Below, piece by piece: positions 9,479 through 17,483 of a stretch of DNA of 43,568 nt. The DNA comes from Okeania hirsuta. GTDB taxonomy: Bacteria > Cyanobacteriota > Cyanobacteriia > Cyanobacteriales > Microcoleaceae. Below the pieces are notes generated by a model. The model ran no database searches and was not told where the DNA came from. It worked only from the letters and a program-made list of their open reading frames with translations. Position 1 is the first letter of the stretch, and every line of letters starts with the position of its first letter. The position numbers and the translations under genes were made by a program. The stretch is taken from NCBI RefSeq assembly GCF_003838195.1, contig NZ_RCBY01000042.1, forward strand, positions 1 to 43,568, read 5' to 3'.

Positions 9479-9894
9479 GAAGGTGTTAGGTAAGCATTCA
9501 GCATTCAGCACTTCAGCAGTCAGCACTTCAGCTATGAGTTATTAACTTATTATCTTGGCAGAAGGAATTAGTATTCAAGAGAAATGAAAAATTATCTTTT
9601 TATTTTGGGTTTAATACCCTACCGTCCACACGGTGTTTACAATTGGTTGGGCTTTGTAGACAGGAAGTGGCAGGTCGTTGACTATCCCCATCCATTTTTT
9701 CTTCCTTCTTATTTCTTCTTTCTTCCTTCTTCAATCAGTAAAATTATTGGCTCGAATTAGTATTAATTATCAGTTATTTAAGCACTGAGATAAACAGTTT
9801 TCATCCTGGATTGACTAACTGAGTCAAAACTATGTTATTATATGATTATCTGAGGTATAATTTGCCCCTATTTTTAGCTCTAATTCCAGGGATA
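9479..9894. other. Intergenic region with dispersed repeats
   Basis: At 9491-9532 lies a CATTCAGC/TCAGCACT run of a kind also present near 20738, 24473 and 25522. At 9606-9710 there is a family E repeat (see its own entry). A TTCTTCC run follows. No gene is visible. Confidence 0.6.
9606..9710. repeat. Dispersed repeat family E, copy 1
   Basis: The block has GGTTTAATACCC, the hairpin ACCGTCCACACGGT (9621-9634) and, further on, TATCCCCATCCA. Related blocks are at 28953-29012 (hairpin 28966-28979) and 32345-32440 (degenerate hairpin, same TATCCCCATCCA tail). One copy sits inside an IS605-type remnant, so the family may derive from such an element. Confidence 0.6.
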
Positions 9895-10117
9895 ATACCA
9901 ATTTGATAAATTTTTGCTAAAAATAACTAGGATATTTCTGAGGAGTCAACCCACCCCTCGCCCCTCCCCCTCCTGGGAGGGGAAGTCAGGAGTCACACGG
10001 GAATGGCTTCAATACCATTTTTTACCTATGTAATTCTCTTTTTTGTCAAAGGGACATCTCCTTTAAAGTCTTTTAATAATGCTTATTATTCGTAACATTC
10101 TTTTTTCAAAATGGTAT
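9895..10117. mobile_element. MITE family D, copy 1
   Basis: The ends are ATACCAATTTGATAAA on the left and TTTTTTCAAAATGGTAT on the right, inverted repeats with few mismatches. They are consistent with a TA target duplication around CCAATTTGA...TCAAATTGG. The cargo is the C-rich block (9948-9982) and GGAGTCA units. It lies directly upstream of the kinase gene. Confidence 0.8.
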
Positions 10118-10148
10118 AACTTAAAATCCTGAATCCCCTATTAATAAA

Positions 10149-11909
10149 ATGAAATACTGGAAATCAGGTAAACAACTACAAAATGGCAAATATATAATTC
10201 AAGACCTGCTTGGTATTGGCGGTTTCGGTATTACTTATCGTGCTTTAGAACAAAGCTCTAATCAATTAGTTGCGATTAAAACTCTCAATTATCGAGTACA
10301 ACGTAAACCCAATTTTGACAAACATCAAGAAAATTTTTTAAATGAAGCCTTATGTTTAGCAAAATGCCGTCATCCCAATATTGTAGAAGTTCATCGCCTT
10401 TTTAAAGAAAATAAATTATGGTGCATGGTGATGGAATATATAGATGGGGATGACTTAGGAATTTATCGTGAAGAGCAACACGGAGTTATATCAGAAAGTA
10501 AAGCAATACATCTAATTAAACAAGTAGGAGAAGCACTAACATTTATACATAATCAAGGATTTTTGCATCGGGATGTTAAACCTCAAAATATTCTGCTACG
10601 TCGAGATACTTTAGAAGCAGTATTAATTGATTTTGGTTTAGCACGAGAATTTAATAGCGGCAGCGTACAAACTCATACAACAGATAGTACATTGTATTTT
10701 GCACCAATTGAACAATACGAAAGACGAGCAAAACGGGGAGCTTTTACTGATATATATGCTCTAGCAGCAACTCTATACGTTTTATTGACAGGTGAAATGC
10801 CAACACCAGCAAAAGTCAGACAAGAAGGAAAAATACCATTAATTCCACCAAAAAAATATAATTCCCAAATTAGCGATCGAGTCAATGATGCAATTATTAA
10901 AGGCATGAAATTAGAGCCAGAAGAACGGCCTCAATTTGTTGCTGAATGGTTAACTTTATTGTCACCACTAGAAGAATTTGTCATAACTAATTTACCCTCT
11001 ACTTTGCCAGCAACTCTGCCAATAATTTCCGACACTCCTCCCGAATTACTAACTGTTTATTCTAGTTTTGAACTCGAATTGCAAACTTTTAAATTTGAAT
11101 ATTTAACAATCAAAATAAACCCAAAAGGCGAAATAATTGAAACCCAAAAAGAGCAACGGGAAACTCAACAATTTATTGAAAATATCGCCAATGATATTTT
11201 CCTAGAAATGGTATCTATTCCTGGCAATACTTTCTTAATGGGTTCCTCAAAAACAGCAGCAGAAAAATGGGAAACAGAAAGTCCACAACATCAAGTTACA
11301 ATAACACCTTTATTTGTTAGCAAATATCCCATTACTCAAGCACAGTGGCAAGCAATAATGGGCAAAAACCCAGCTTATTTCAAAGGAGAAAATAGACCAG
11401 TAGAAATGGTGTCTTGGTATAACGCAATTGAATTTTGTCGTCAGCTATCTGCTCAAACTGGAAAAACTTATCGGTTACTATCAGAAGCAGAATGGGAATA
11501 TATTTGTCGTGGAGAAACAACTACATTATTTTACTTTGGTAATAGTCTAATAACTGACCTAGCAAACTATAATGGCGAAGAAGCTTATGCTTGTTCATTA
11601 CAACAAAATTATCGCGAACAAACAACAGATGTGGGTAGTTTTCCACCCAATGCTTTTGGATTATACGATCTTCATGGCAATGTCTGGGAGTGGTGTGCCG
11701 ACCCCTGGCATAATAATTATCAGGGTGCTCCTTCAGATAGTAATGTGTGGGAAAAAGATGGCAATTATAACTACAGAATGTTGAGAGGAGGAGGATACTT
11801 GAATTATTCTAAAGGTTGTCGTAGTGCAAATAGAAATTGGAAAACTCCCAGAAGTAAGTGTAAGTCAGTAGGTTTTAGAGTGGCAGTTTCTCATATTTTT
11901 TCAATTTAG
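10149..11909 (+). CDS. Ser/Thr protein kinase fused to FGE-sulfatase domain
   Basis: The 586-aa protein has an N-terminal Hanks-type kinase at about 12-275: glycine loop LGIGGFG at 21-27, VAIK lysine K44, catalytic HRDVKPQN at 140-147, DFG at 161-163 and an APIEQY activation-segment end. A linker of about 80 aa follows (a beta-rich FEFEV-like block). The C-terminal domain at about 352-583 is FGE-sulfatase/SUMF1-like: MVSIPGNTFLMGS, ESPQHQVT, Q..WQA.MG, RP.E.VSWY.A..FC, RLLSEAEWEY, HGNVWEWC and a final VGFRVAV. In the family this fold forms formylglycine in sulfatases, but most bacterial fusions lack proof of that activity; a sensing or effector role is equally possible. No transmembrane segment; cytosolic signalling protein. 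No linked substrate gene is visible. Confidence 0.9.
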   Translation: MKYWKSGKQLQNGKYIIQDLLGIGGFGITYRALEQSSNQLVAIKTLNYRVQRKPNFDKHQENFLNEALCLAKCRHPNIVEVHRLFKENKLWCMVMEYIDGDDLGIYREEQHGVISESKAIHLIKQVGEALTFIHNQGFLHRDVKPQNILLRRDTLEAVLIDFGLAREFNSGSVQTHTTDSTLYFAPIEQYERRAKRGAFTDIYALAATLYVLLTGEMPTPAKVRQEGKIPLIPPKKYNSQISDRVNDAIIKGMKLEPEERPQFVAEWLTLLSPLEEFVITNLPSTLPATLPIISDTPPELLTVYSSFELELQTFKFEYLTIKINPKGEIIETQKEQRETQQFIENIANDIFLEMVSIPGNTFLMGSSKTAAEKWETESPQHQVTITPLFVSKYPITQAQWQAIMGKNPAYFKGENRPVEMVSWYNAIEFCRQLSAQTGKTYRLLSEAEWEYICRGETTTLFYFGNSLITDLANYNGEEAYACSLQQNYREQTTDVGSFPPNAFGLYDLHGNVWEWCADPWHNNYQGAPSDSNVWEKDGNYNYRMLRGGGYLNYSKGCRSANRNWKTPRSKCKSVGFRVAVSHIFSI

Positions 11910-12261
11910 GAATGAAGAGACTTTAGAGGAAAAACTGACTATTTTGATGTTCTAATCCCTATGCTTTACTTGACATATCACAAATATTTTTGGAGGTACA
12001 GGCAAAAAAATTAACAAAAAATAAAATCTTGGTAAATTCCTCATGGATAAGTTGGAATTTAAAATTTTATTGAAAAAAATTAATTTTTGTAACTTTCAAA
12101 TCCCCGACCGAAATTTGTCAGCTCTCCCCACCTAAATATTTAGATAATATTTAGCAAAAATTTTATGGGAGAGTTTGACCGAAAACTATAGCAAATATTG
12201 AATTGGTTAGAACATAGTAGTTTCTAATTCTAGAATTTATGACTTAATTTGTGTCAGAAAC
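11910..12261. other. Intergenic region between kinase and unknown gene
   Basis: AT-rich. An inverted repeat, GTCAGCTCTCCC (12117-12128) facing GGGAGAGTTTGAC (12167-12179), encloses the palindrome TAAATATTTA. The two flanking genes converge here, so it could act in transcription ending, but no T-run follows. Confidence 0.45.
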
Positions 12262-12840
12262 TTAGTCATCAACAATTTGAGCCCAATCAGGGAAAGAAGG
12301 AGGAAAGAAATTAATATCATAGTCGGACTCTTCCCACTCATTAACCCACAATGGCACTACTCCCACCCCTTGTATAGGAGTTCTAGAAAAAACCCTTTCC
12401 CCACATTCAACAGTATGAAATATCTGTTTGAGGGTATCTCCTAAATTAAGGGCTAAACTTAATAGCTCATCCAATTCAGGAGCAACCCTCTTCACTCTTG
12501 GTTTGTCCTCCTCAGCCCACAGGAGTTTTAGGGACTTAAGAGATCTGGGACTGAGTTGACTTCGATAGTAAACACGCTTAAGTTGGGCCACAGGTTCTAG
12601 ACTCCTTTCTACCCGGCGAATTTGCTGTAACCGGAGATAGTGCCACTCTGCCAAATGCTTTCGGTCTTCAGGAGGTATTTTCCCTTTACTAGAGGAGTGT
12701 TGGAAGGCATATTTTGCGCAACTACAACCAAGATTAGCTAACAAATGGATTAATTGTCTTTCTTTAGGAGTGGCTTGTCTTCTTTCTGCAGTTCTTGTAA
12801 TAACCCTTTTTCTTCGTGTAGTAGTCGTTGTGTCCATCAT
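12262..12840 (-). CDS. Hypothetical protein
   Basis: I do not recognise this 192-aa protein. The first 25 residues are threonine- and arginine-rich and basic (TTTTTRRKR). A helical, positively charged middle part (about 45-110) follows, then a region with a C at 145. The C-terminus (about 155-192) is acidic and aromatic with PLWVNEWEESDYDINFFPPS. Cysteines C39 and C41 form a C.C motif. There is no signal peptide or membrane segment. The charge pattern (basic head, acidic tail) could suit nucleic-acid or protein binding, but that is only an impression. The ATG is the farthest in-frame start. Its transcript would end near the inverted repeat at 12117-12179. Confidence 0.55.
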   Translation of the reverse strand: MMDTTTTTRRKRVITRTAERRQATPKERQLIHLLANLGCSCAKYAFQHSSSKGKIPPEDRKHLAEWHYLRLQQIRRVERSLEPVAQLKRVYYRSQLSPRSLKSLKLLWAEEDKPRVKRVAPELDELLSLALNLGDTLKQIFHTVECGERVFSRTPIQGVGVVPLWVNEWEESDYDINFFPPSFPDWAQIVDD

Positions 12841-12981
12841 TTTTCGATAATAGTAATCAGAACATCATACAAGGATAATCTAGGGTAGAATCCTAATTAG
12901 TAACATATAGTTCTACCCATATCTGAATATCCACTCTAATTTGTCTTTACTGTCTCCAGGAAGTTATTTCGGCCTTCGTGA

Positions 12982-13167
12982 TTATTTTTTATTTTCCACT
13001 TCTTCCGTTTCACCATCTTCATCAGTGCCTTCATAACTAATTATCTGACTCTTTTCAATGGTACTCTCAGTAGATGGCCTCAAATTATAGGCTGTGGCCT
13101 TTGGTAGTTGGCAAAACGTCAAGCCTGCGGAGGCCATTAACCCAAAAATGATAATATTCTGTTTCAT
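12982..13167 (-). CDS. Small hypothetical secreted protein
   Basis: The protein has 61 aa from the ATG at 13167. Residues 1-26 form a plausible signal peptide (MKQN, hydrophobic core IIIFGLMASAGLTF, then ATA before the cut). The mature part is short and acidic (EGTDEDGETEEVE). A longer reading from a TTG at 13245 exists but would put 26 polar residues before the signal and starts inside repeat-like DNA, so I prefer the ATG. Function unknown. It could be a decayed remnant. Confidence 0.45.
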   Translation of the reverse strand: MKQNIIIFGLMASAGLTFCQLPKATAYNLRPSTESTIEKSQIISYEGTDEDGETEEVENKK

Positions 13168-13393
13168 AGTAGTAGATGAACCCTGTTTAGTTGTTTTAGA
13201 TAGACTCGCGATGCTCTGCAACCTGTAAAAAGTGGGTTGTTGCAAAAGACCTCTTGTCTTCCGATGAACCAGTCTGCAATTATAAAAGAAGCATAGGCAC
13301 GACCTGATGGATCACAAAAGCCGGAAGTGAGGTGTTAGTAGTCTTAATCACTATTTTCTCCCCAATCCTGCTATTTGGGATGTGGAGACTAAG

Positions 13394-13456
13394 CCATTAG
13401 GGAGTTAAACCATCAGGTAATTAGTCCATCTAGGAGTTATCCATCAGGGGCATCTA
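13394..13456 (+). repeat. Degenerate 16-nt tandem array
   Basis: Units start at 13394 (CCATTAGGGAGTTAAA), 13410 (CCATCAGGTAATTAGT), 13426 (CCATCTAGGAGTTAT) and 13441 (CCATCAGGGG...). The spacing is 16, 16 and 15 nt. It has no spacers, so it is not a CRISPR. It lies upstream of a terminator on the same strand. Confidence 0.55.
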
Positions 13457-13504
13457 CTATTTCATTTAACTATCAGGGTGTATCTCCATCTGCAGTTCTG
13501 AACT

Positions 13505-13537
13505 AGCTGTTTATTTTATAAATAGACAGCTTTTTTT
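13505..13537 (+). terminator. Intrinsic terminator on + strand
   Basis: AGCTGT (13505-13510) pairs with ACAGCT (13526-13531), with further partial pairing inside, followed by a seven-T run. No + strand protein gene lies upstream within 1.5 kb, so it may end an unannotated RNA starting in 13260-13400. Confidence 0.6.
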
Positions 13538-13570
13538 AATTTGAGGGTTTACTGGTTTGTACAGCATTTT

Positions 13571-13674
13571 CTAGAGACTTCTTGCAGAAGTCAAGGAATA
13601 GGGAATAGGGAATAGGGAATTGTTGATTTCATATATTTAATTGATTTAATTAAAACTTTTGCAAGAGATCTTAG
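13571..13674. mobile_element. Possible MITE family H with GGAATAG heptamers
   Basis: The left end CTAGAGACTTCTTGCAGAAG is roughly inverted at the right end (CTTTTGCAAGAGATCTTAG). The cargo is about four GGAATAG units (13594-13620). It is less well conserved than the other families. A related solo end is at 13241-13257. Confidence 0.5.
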
Positions 13675-13864
13675 GAAAGAAAGACGGAATAAGTAGGAAG
13701 GATCGAACTCAAGTCCCAAACTTTGAATCAGGTCTTTATTAAGTTCTAGAACAGATATTAGGTTCAAATCTTCTCAGCCTTAAAAAAATGTAATGCTCTT
13801 GAATTTTAATTGGGTTTAAACTTACGTTTTACATGGTTTTTATCCCTAAATTTCATACTATAAA

Positions 13865-14488
13865 TTATTGTATTCCCAAATATTTATGTAACTGCACTGA
13901 TAGGCGGTAATTAGGATATTCTTGGAGTAATTCTAGGACCAATGGTAAGGCAAGATTACGACTGTACCATTCTGGCTGGAGAAAAACTGGAATATTATTA
14001 TTTGCCAGTAAAATTTTACTATAAAATTCTAACTCTTTACCAGTTTCTATTACTAATTTTATTTCTGATGCCCGCATCCACATCTGTTTTACAACTGGAT
14101 ATTTAGAACTAATATGTTGTTTAGGGCTAAGGGTTATCCAAGTCTGATGTGAAATTTCTTGCCAATAGCAACCGGATGTTTCTATAGAAACTTGTCTGCC
14201 AGTAGCTTCTATTTTGTTCACTAGATTAGGTAACTGTTTATGGATAAAAGGTTCACCACCAGAAATAACAACTCTGGGAGAAAATAACTCATTAATTAAC
14301 TCATCAAAAGTTCTAATTTGCCTTGGTAAATCAACTCCTCCATTGGCATAACCAGTATCACAATAATGACAGCCTACTGGGCAACCAGCAAGACGAATAA
14401 AATCTACTGGTGTACCTGTCCAATAGCCTTCTCCTTGAATAGTTTTTTGGAATGTTTCATGTATGGGAATTATTAATTTTTCTGTCAT
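13865..14488 (-). CDS. queE: 7-carboxy-7-deazaguanine synthase
   Basis: This is a radical-SAM enzyme of 207 aa that makes 7-carboxy-7-deazaguanine from 6-carboxy-tetrahydropterin, the ring-contraction step towards queuosine and related deazapurines. Evidence: the [11 protein letters not shown] entry motif (11-21), the iron-sulfur cluster motif C36-x3-C40-x2-C43 followed by DT, GGEP at 77-80 (SAM binding), a second ETSGC block and QPEW near the C-terminus with a final VQLHKYLG, all as in QueE. Length fits the family. No other queuosine genes are nearby. The upstream region (14489-14780) is filled by repeat ends, so its promoter must lie within or beside them. Confidence 0.93.
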   Translation of the reverse strand: MTEKLIIPIHETFQKTIQGEGYWTGTPVDFIRLAGCPVGCHYCDTGYANGGVDLPRQIRTFDELINELFSPRVVISGGEPFIHKQLPNLVNKIEATGRQVSIETSGCYWQEISHQTWITLSPKQHISSKYPVVKQMWMRASEIKLVIETGKELEFYSKILLANNNIPVFLQPEWYSRNLALPLVLELLQEYPNYRLSVQLHKYLGIQ

Positions 14489-14501
14489 GTTTGAGTTATA
14501 A

Positions 14502-14530
14502 ATAGGGTTTGCTGAAAAAGTCTTTAATAA
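14502..14530. repeat. Solo end of MITE family B
   Basis: TAGGGTTTGCTGAAAAAGTC equals the reverse complement of the family B right end (as at 15376-15396). Its partner end is not seen before the family C element that begins at 14586. This looks like a truncated or nested insertion upstream of queE. Confidence 0.6.
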
Positions 14531-14585
14531 TAGACATATTCAATCTTATTAGTCATTTCAGTTTAGATTGAGACAAGCTTTTCTT

Positions 14586-14706
14586 TATAGCAATTCCCAA
14601 AGTTATGAGGTACACTCGTTTTGATTTTTTTTCTATTCCCTATTTCCTATTCCCTTTTCCCTCAAGCCTAAAATTTTGTACCTCACACTTTTTAGGAATT
14701 GCTATA
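14586..14706. mobile_element. MITE family C, copy 2
   Basis: TATAGCAATTCCCAAAG on the left and TTAGGAATTGCTATA on the right form near-perfect terminal inverted repeats. Inner GAGGTACA/TGTACCTC pairs as in copy 1. The cargo is a TTCCCTA/TTTCCTA array. Confidence 0.82.
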
Positions 14707-14885
14707 AGAGAAAAAATTTCAGCAGAAAAAGTATTTCATTCTTATTTAAAATGACTATATAAGTAGAAACACTTTAAACAATGCCTGCTAAAGATATTTT
14801 TCACGATACAGTCAAACGTGCCCTTGAAAAAGAAGGATGGACTATAACTCACGATCCACTTGGTGACGTAGGAATGTTTATCGAT

Positions 14886-15003
14886 CTAGTGCAGGATGGT
14901 GGAAATAACTGACCAGTTACAAAATCCTAAAACAATTACAAATCAATACTTTTAACTTTTGACTTTTGACTTTTGACTTTTGACTTCCGCGTAGCGGCAC
15001 TAG
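14886..15003. mobile_element. MITE family A, copy 2, inserted in xisH
   Basis: The 118-bp element has CTAG at both ends, with GTGC and GCAC next to them. Removing one CTA/TA copy and the insert rejoins xisH as ...IDL-GAEK..., so a TA (or CTA) target duplication is supported by the gene reading frame. It carries about five CTTTTGA/GTCAAAA heptamers (14948-14987). Confidence 0.88.
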
Positions 15004-15119
15004 GTGCAGAAAAATTAATTGCTGGCTGAAAAAGAGGGGCAAAAAATCGCTGTTGAGATTAAAAGTTTCCTGGGAAAATCGGCAATTTATGATTTCCATC
15101 TTGCCGTCGGACAGTTTAT

Positions 15120-15400
15120 TAATTAGGGTTTGCTGATTAAATCTAAAAGCATTGACTTATATTGGTTGAGCGCATTTTTTAGTGAAAAAAAGTCCAAGCT
15201 TTTATGTCGTAATTGTTCAAAAAATTAGCATTTTAGGCGCATAGTTGCGCAGAATAATCCCTTGATTATTCTTCCTCCTACCTCCTCTATAATTCCCATT
15301 TCTCCTGTCTCCTGTCTTTCCCCTCCTGGGAGGGGTTAGGGGTGGGTTGTCTCCTGTCTCCTACCCTTACCCATAAGACTTTTTCAGCAAACCCTAATTA
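15120..15400. mobile_element. MITE family B, copy 2, inserted in xisH, 6-bp target duplication
   Basis: The element 15126-15394 (269 bp) has ends GGGTTTGCTGA and TCAGCAAACCC. It is flanked by TAATTA at 15120-15125 and 15395-15400. Removing the element plus one TAATTA restores the xisH reading ...GQFINYSLAL. The cargo is a few TCTCCTG units plus a CCCCTCCTGGGAGGGG hairpin block (15320-15348). Confidence 0.92.
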
Positions 15401-15562
15401 CAGTTTAGCTTTGAAAGAAATAAAATCGTCCCGCGTCCTTTATTTAGCTATTCCTGTAGAAGCAAATCGAGATTTTTTTAGCAGACCATTTATCCAGACT
15501 GCCATCGCATACAACGAAATTAAACTAATAGTTTATGATTCAGATATGGAGGTAATTATTGA

Positions 15563-15898
15563 ATGGAAAAACTAGAAAAGTACCGAGAAGCAATTAAAAA
15601 AGTAATTTCCGAATACGGGCAATACAAACTCGATCTAGAAGATGTCAGAACCGAATTAATTTTTCATCTAGAAGGAGACAATTATTTATTATTTAGGGTG
15701 GGTTGGCATCAAAGGAGGCGAATTTATGGTTGTATTATGCACGTCGATATTATTAACGAAAAAATCTGGATACAATACAACGGAACCGAGGTCGATCTTG
15801 CTGAAGAATTAGTGACATTAGGAGTTCCCAAACATGATATTGTTTTAGGATTTCATTCCCCCTATATGAGGCAATTTACCGAGTATGGGATGAGTTAA
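15563..15898 (+). CDS. xisI: XisI family protein
   Basis: The 111-aa protein is a full-length XisI (fdxN element excision controlling factor family). Typical blocks are present: KLEKYREAIKKVI near the start, then VGWHQRRRIYGCIMHVDII, KIWIQYNGTEVDLAEELV and GVPKHDIVLGFHSPY.R. The ATG overlaps the end of the broken xisH by 13 nt, the usual xisHI arrangement. In Anabaena, XisH and XisI act with the XisF recombinase on the fdxN element; most copies elsewhere, like this one, have no recombinase nearby and their role is unclear. Here XisI is an orphan, because xisH is destroyed. Confidence 0.93.
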   Translation: MEKLEKYREAIKKVISEYGQYKLDLEDVRTELIFHLEGDNYLLFRVGWHQRRRIYGCIMHVDIINEKIWIQYNGTEVDLAEELVTLGVPKHDIVLGFHSPYMRQFTEYGMS

Positions 15899-16040
15899 TT
15901 GGAGTCGGTTATCAAGAGTCAAATTCTCAGTTAAATATTAATCATAAATACTTACTGAATCGTTGACTCCTATTGATCACTATAATTTCCTTCTTACTTT
16001 TGAATTTTGACTTCTTACTTTTGACTTCCGCGTAGCGGCA
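15899..16040. repeat. Gap with solo family A end
   Basis: At 16010-16044 lies CTTACTTTTGACTTCCGCG followed by tagcggcactaa, the same as the right end of the element in xisH. The stop codon of the next gene on the - strand (TAG, 16041-16043) is formed by this end. Confidence 0.6.
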
Positions 16041-16973
16041 CTAATCAATTACAGGGTTAAGTTTTTCTTTTTCAGTTGTTAGTTTCCTGGGTACAATAAC
16101 GGCTAAAGCTAAAGGAACTACCTGGAAATGTGCTGGAGTATAAGTAACAATTTCCCCGTCTGTATTAATAGGACGAGGTTTGCGGGTATAAACATTAAAT
16201 ACAGAACCAGAGAGGAAACGAAATCCAAAATTTTCTTGATATTTTCCTTGCCATATAGAAGGCAACATACCGATAAATTGCCAACAATACTTAATTTCTA
16301 AACTGTATAAATCTAGTCTTTGGTCATCAATTGTAGCATCGTGAGCAATAGTCATGCCACCTCCATAATGTCTGCCATTTCCTACCGCAACTTGCAGAGT
16401 TTTAACTATTTTTGTTTCACCATTGCAGCGAATTTCTGCAGTAAAAGGGCGACTTTTTAAAATCATTTTACTGGCAGTAATAGCATAAGCTAATACACCC
16501 CATCGACGTTTAGCTTCCTTAGTTAAATTGTTAGTAATATCTACACTTAATCCGATACTAGCAACATTGAAAAAATATTTGCCATTAACTACGCCTAAAT
16601 CTATATAACGTTTTTTACCTGTAGCGATCGCTCGACAAGCTTCAAATAAAGAATCAGGAATTCCTAAAGTTCTAGCTAGGTCGTTAGCTGTTCCTAATGG
16701 TAAAATTCCCAAGGGTAAACCTGTTTCTACTAGAGCATCTACTGCCAAGTTTAATGTGCCATCTCCACCACCAATGATTACCATATTTACCTGGTTTTTA
16801 TAGTTTTGAATAAAATGGTTAAAATCCTGGGGAGATTGAGTTTCTTTGCAAATAACTTCTAAGCCAAAATCTTGTAAATAATTTAAAGCTAAATGTAAAT
16901 TATTAGTGACTTTTCTAGCATGGGGATTAATTAATAAAAGAGCTTTTTTTGATTCTATTTGATTTTGATTCAT
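16041..16973 (-). CDS. Diacylglycerol kinase-like lipid kinase (YegS/DAGK family)
   Basis: The 310-aa protein is an ATP-dependent lipid kinase of the DAGK catalytic family. LLINPHA.K is at 13-21, the nucleotide-binding GGDGT is at 69-73, and GILPLGTANDLARTLGIP is at 89-106. A C-terminal beta domain has NVASIGLS, VAVGNGRHYGGGM and a late DGE (NTDGEIV). It probably phosphorylates diacylglycerol or a related lipid at the membrane surface; the substrate is not readable. A longer start at 16985 uses TTG inside CTTTTGAC heptamer DNA, so I take the ATG at 16973. The stop codon lies in a family A repeat end. Confidence 0.87.
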   Translation of the reverse strand: MNQNQIESKKALLLINPHARKVTNNLHLALNYLQDFGLEVICKETQSPQDFNHFIQNYKNQVNMVIIGGGDGTLNLAVDALVETGLPLGILPLGTANDLARTLGIPDSLFEACRAIATGKKRYIDLGVVNGKYFFNVASIGLSVDITNNLTKEAKRRWGVLAYAITASKMILKSRPFTAEIRCNGETKIVKTLQVAVGNGRHYGGGMTIAHDATIDDQRLDLYSLEIKYCWQFIGMLPSIWQGKYQENFGFRFLSGSVFNVYTRKPRPINTDGEIVTYTPAHFQVVPLALAVIVPRKLTTEKEKLNPVID

Positions 16974-17105
16974 AAAGGAAGTCAAAAGTTAAAAGTAAGA
17001 AAAAAAGGAAGGATTTAAGTAAGAAATCAGAAGTAGCAAATACGATAAATTTATAACCGGATTTCATATTATTGCTGAAATAGGAGATATTTATTGCATT
17101 TACTA

Positions 17106-17292
17106 ATACCATTTCTCAAAAGTTTTGCTACATTTCCTTGGGAGTAGGGAGTAGGGAGTAAGGAGTAGGCTTTAAAAGCATAAAATATTTTGGATTAATG
17201 CTGATAATCCTTACAAATATTACTGAATTATTATTATTACTTAATAACTGAAGTCGCATTGGAAGTATAGCATTATTTTTGGGAATTGGTAT
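17106..17292. mobile_element. MITE family D, copy 2
   Basis: ATACCATTTCTCAAAAG on the left and TTTTTGGGAATTGGTAT on the right. The right half (reverse complement: AATGCTATACTTCCAATG, then TTATTAAGTAAT) matches the same half of copies at 25598 and 36175. The cargo is a GGGAGTA array (about 17143-17170). Confidence 0.75.
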
Positions 17293-17402
17293 ACAGCAGA
17301 TTTCAAACTAATGCGGTACAACTGACGGGGTAAATATTTTTTGCTTGTTCACTACCCTAATTCCCATCCTCTCTACTCCCTACTCCCTAAAAGTATCAAT
17401 AT

Positions 17403-17433
17403 ATGTACCTCATAACTTCGGAAACTGCTGTAA
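17403..17433. repeat. Solo end of MITE family C
   Basis: TGTACCTCATAACTTCGG followed by aaactgctgtaa matches the right end of family C. An upstream ATG at 17403 lies in this end, so reading the next gene from there would add repeat-derived residues. Confidence 0.55.
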
Positions 17434-17483
17434 CATATTTTTGTAGAATTTTGTTATCTTTGAAAAACAATTTTCGACTGGTT

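Larger units (their letters stand above)
13168..13864. other. Long gap: candidate small RNA, 16-nt array, family H element
   Basis: Contents are a solo TTGCAAAAGACCTCTTG block at 13241-13257, a short 16-nt array (13394-13456), a + strand terminator (13505-13537) and a family H element (13571-13674). No protein gene can be supported. The rest (13675-13864) is AT-rich without visible structure. Confidence 0.55.
14781..15575 (+). pseudogene. xisH: xisH pseudogene split by two MITEs
   Basis: Three pieces of one XisH-type protein (fdxN-element excision controlling factor; PD-(D/E)XK-like fold with a VEIK motif) are present. The N-terminal piece (14781-14888) reads MPAKDIFHDTVKRAL... to MFIDL. The middle piece (about 15002-15125) reads GAEKLIA...AVEIKSFLG...GQFIN. 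The C-terminal piece (15395-15575) reads YSLALKEIKSSRVLYLAIP...IIEWKN. A family A element (14886-15003) separates pieces 1 and 2, and a family B element (15126-15394) separates 2 and 3. The middle piece also has one extra G in gctggctgaa (about 15021-15029), giving a frameshift. About five residues after DPL may also be missing. The C-terminal piece overlaps xisI by 13 nt as in intact xisHI operons. The nuclease-like protein cannot be made whole. Confidence 0.9.
16974..17483. other. Divergent intergenic region filled by repeats
   Basis: It holds heptamer-like GTCAAAAG at 16980-17000, a family D element (17106-17292), a run of CTACTCC at about 17370-17390 and a solo family C end (17403-17433). 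The promoters for the lipid kinase and for the DUF819 gene must lie here, but I cannot identify them. Confidence 0.55.

Noticed and set aside
13394-13456. Possible CRISPR array
   Set aside because: The units are 16 nt, degenerate and adjacent with no spacers; no cas genes are in the window.
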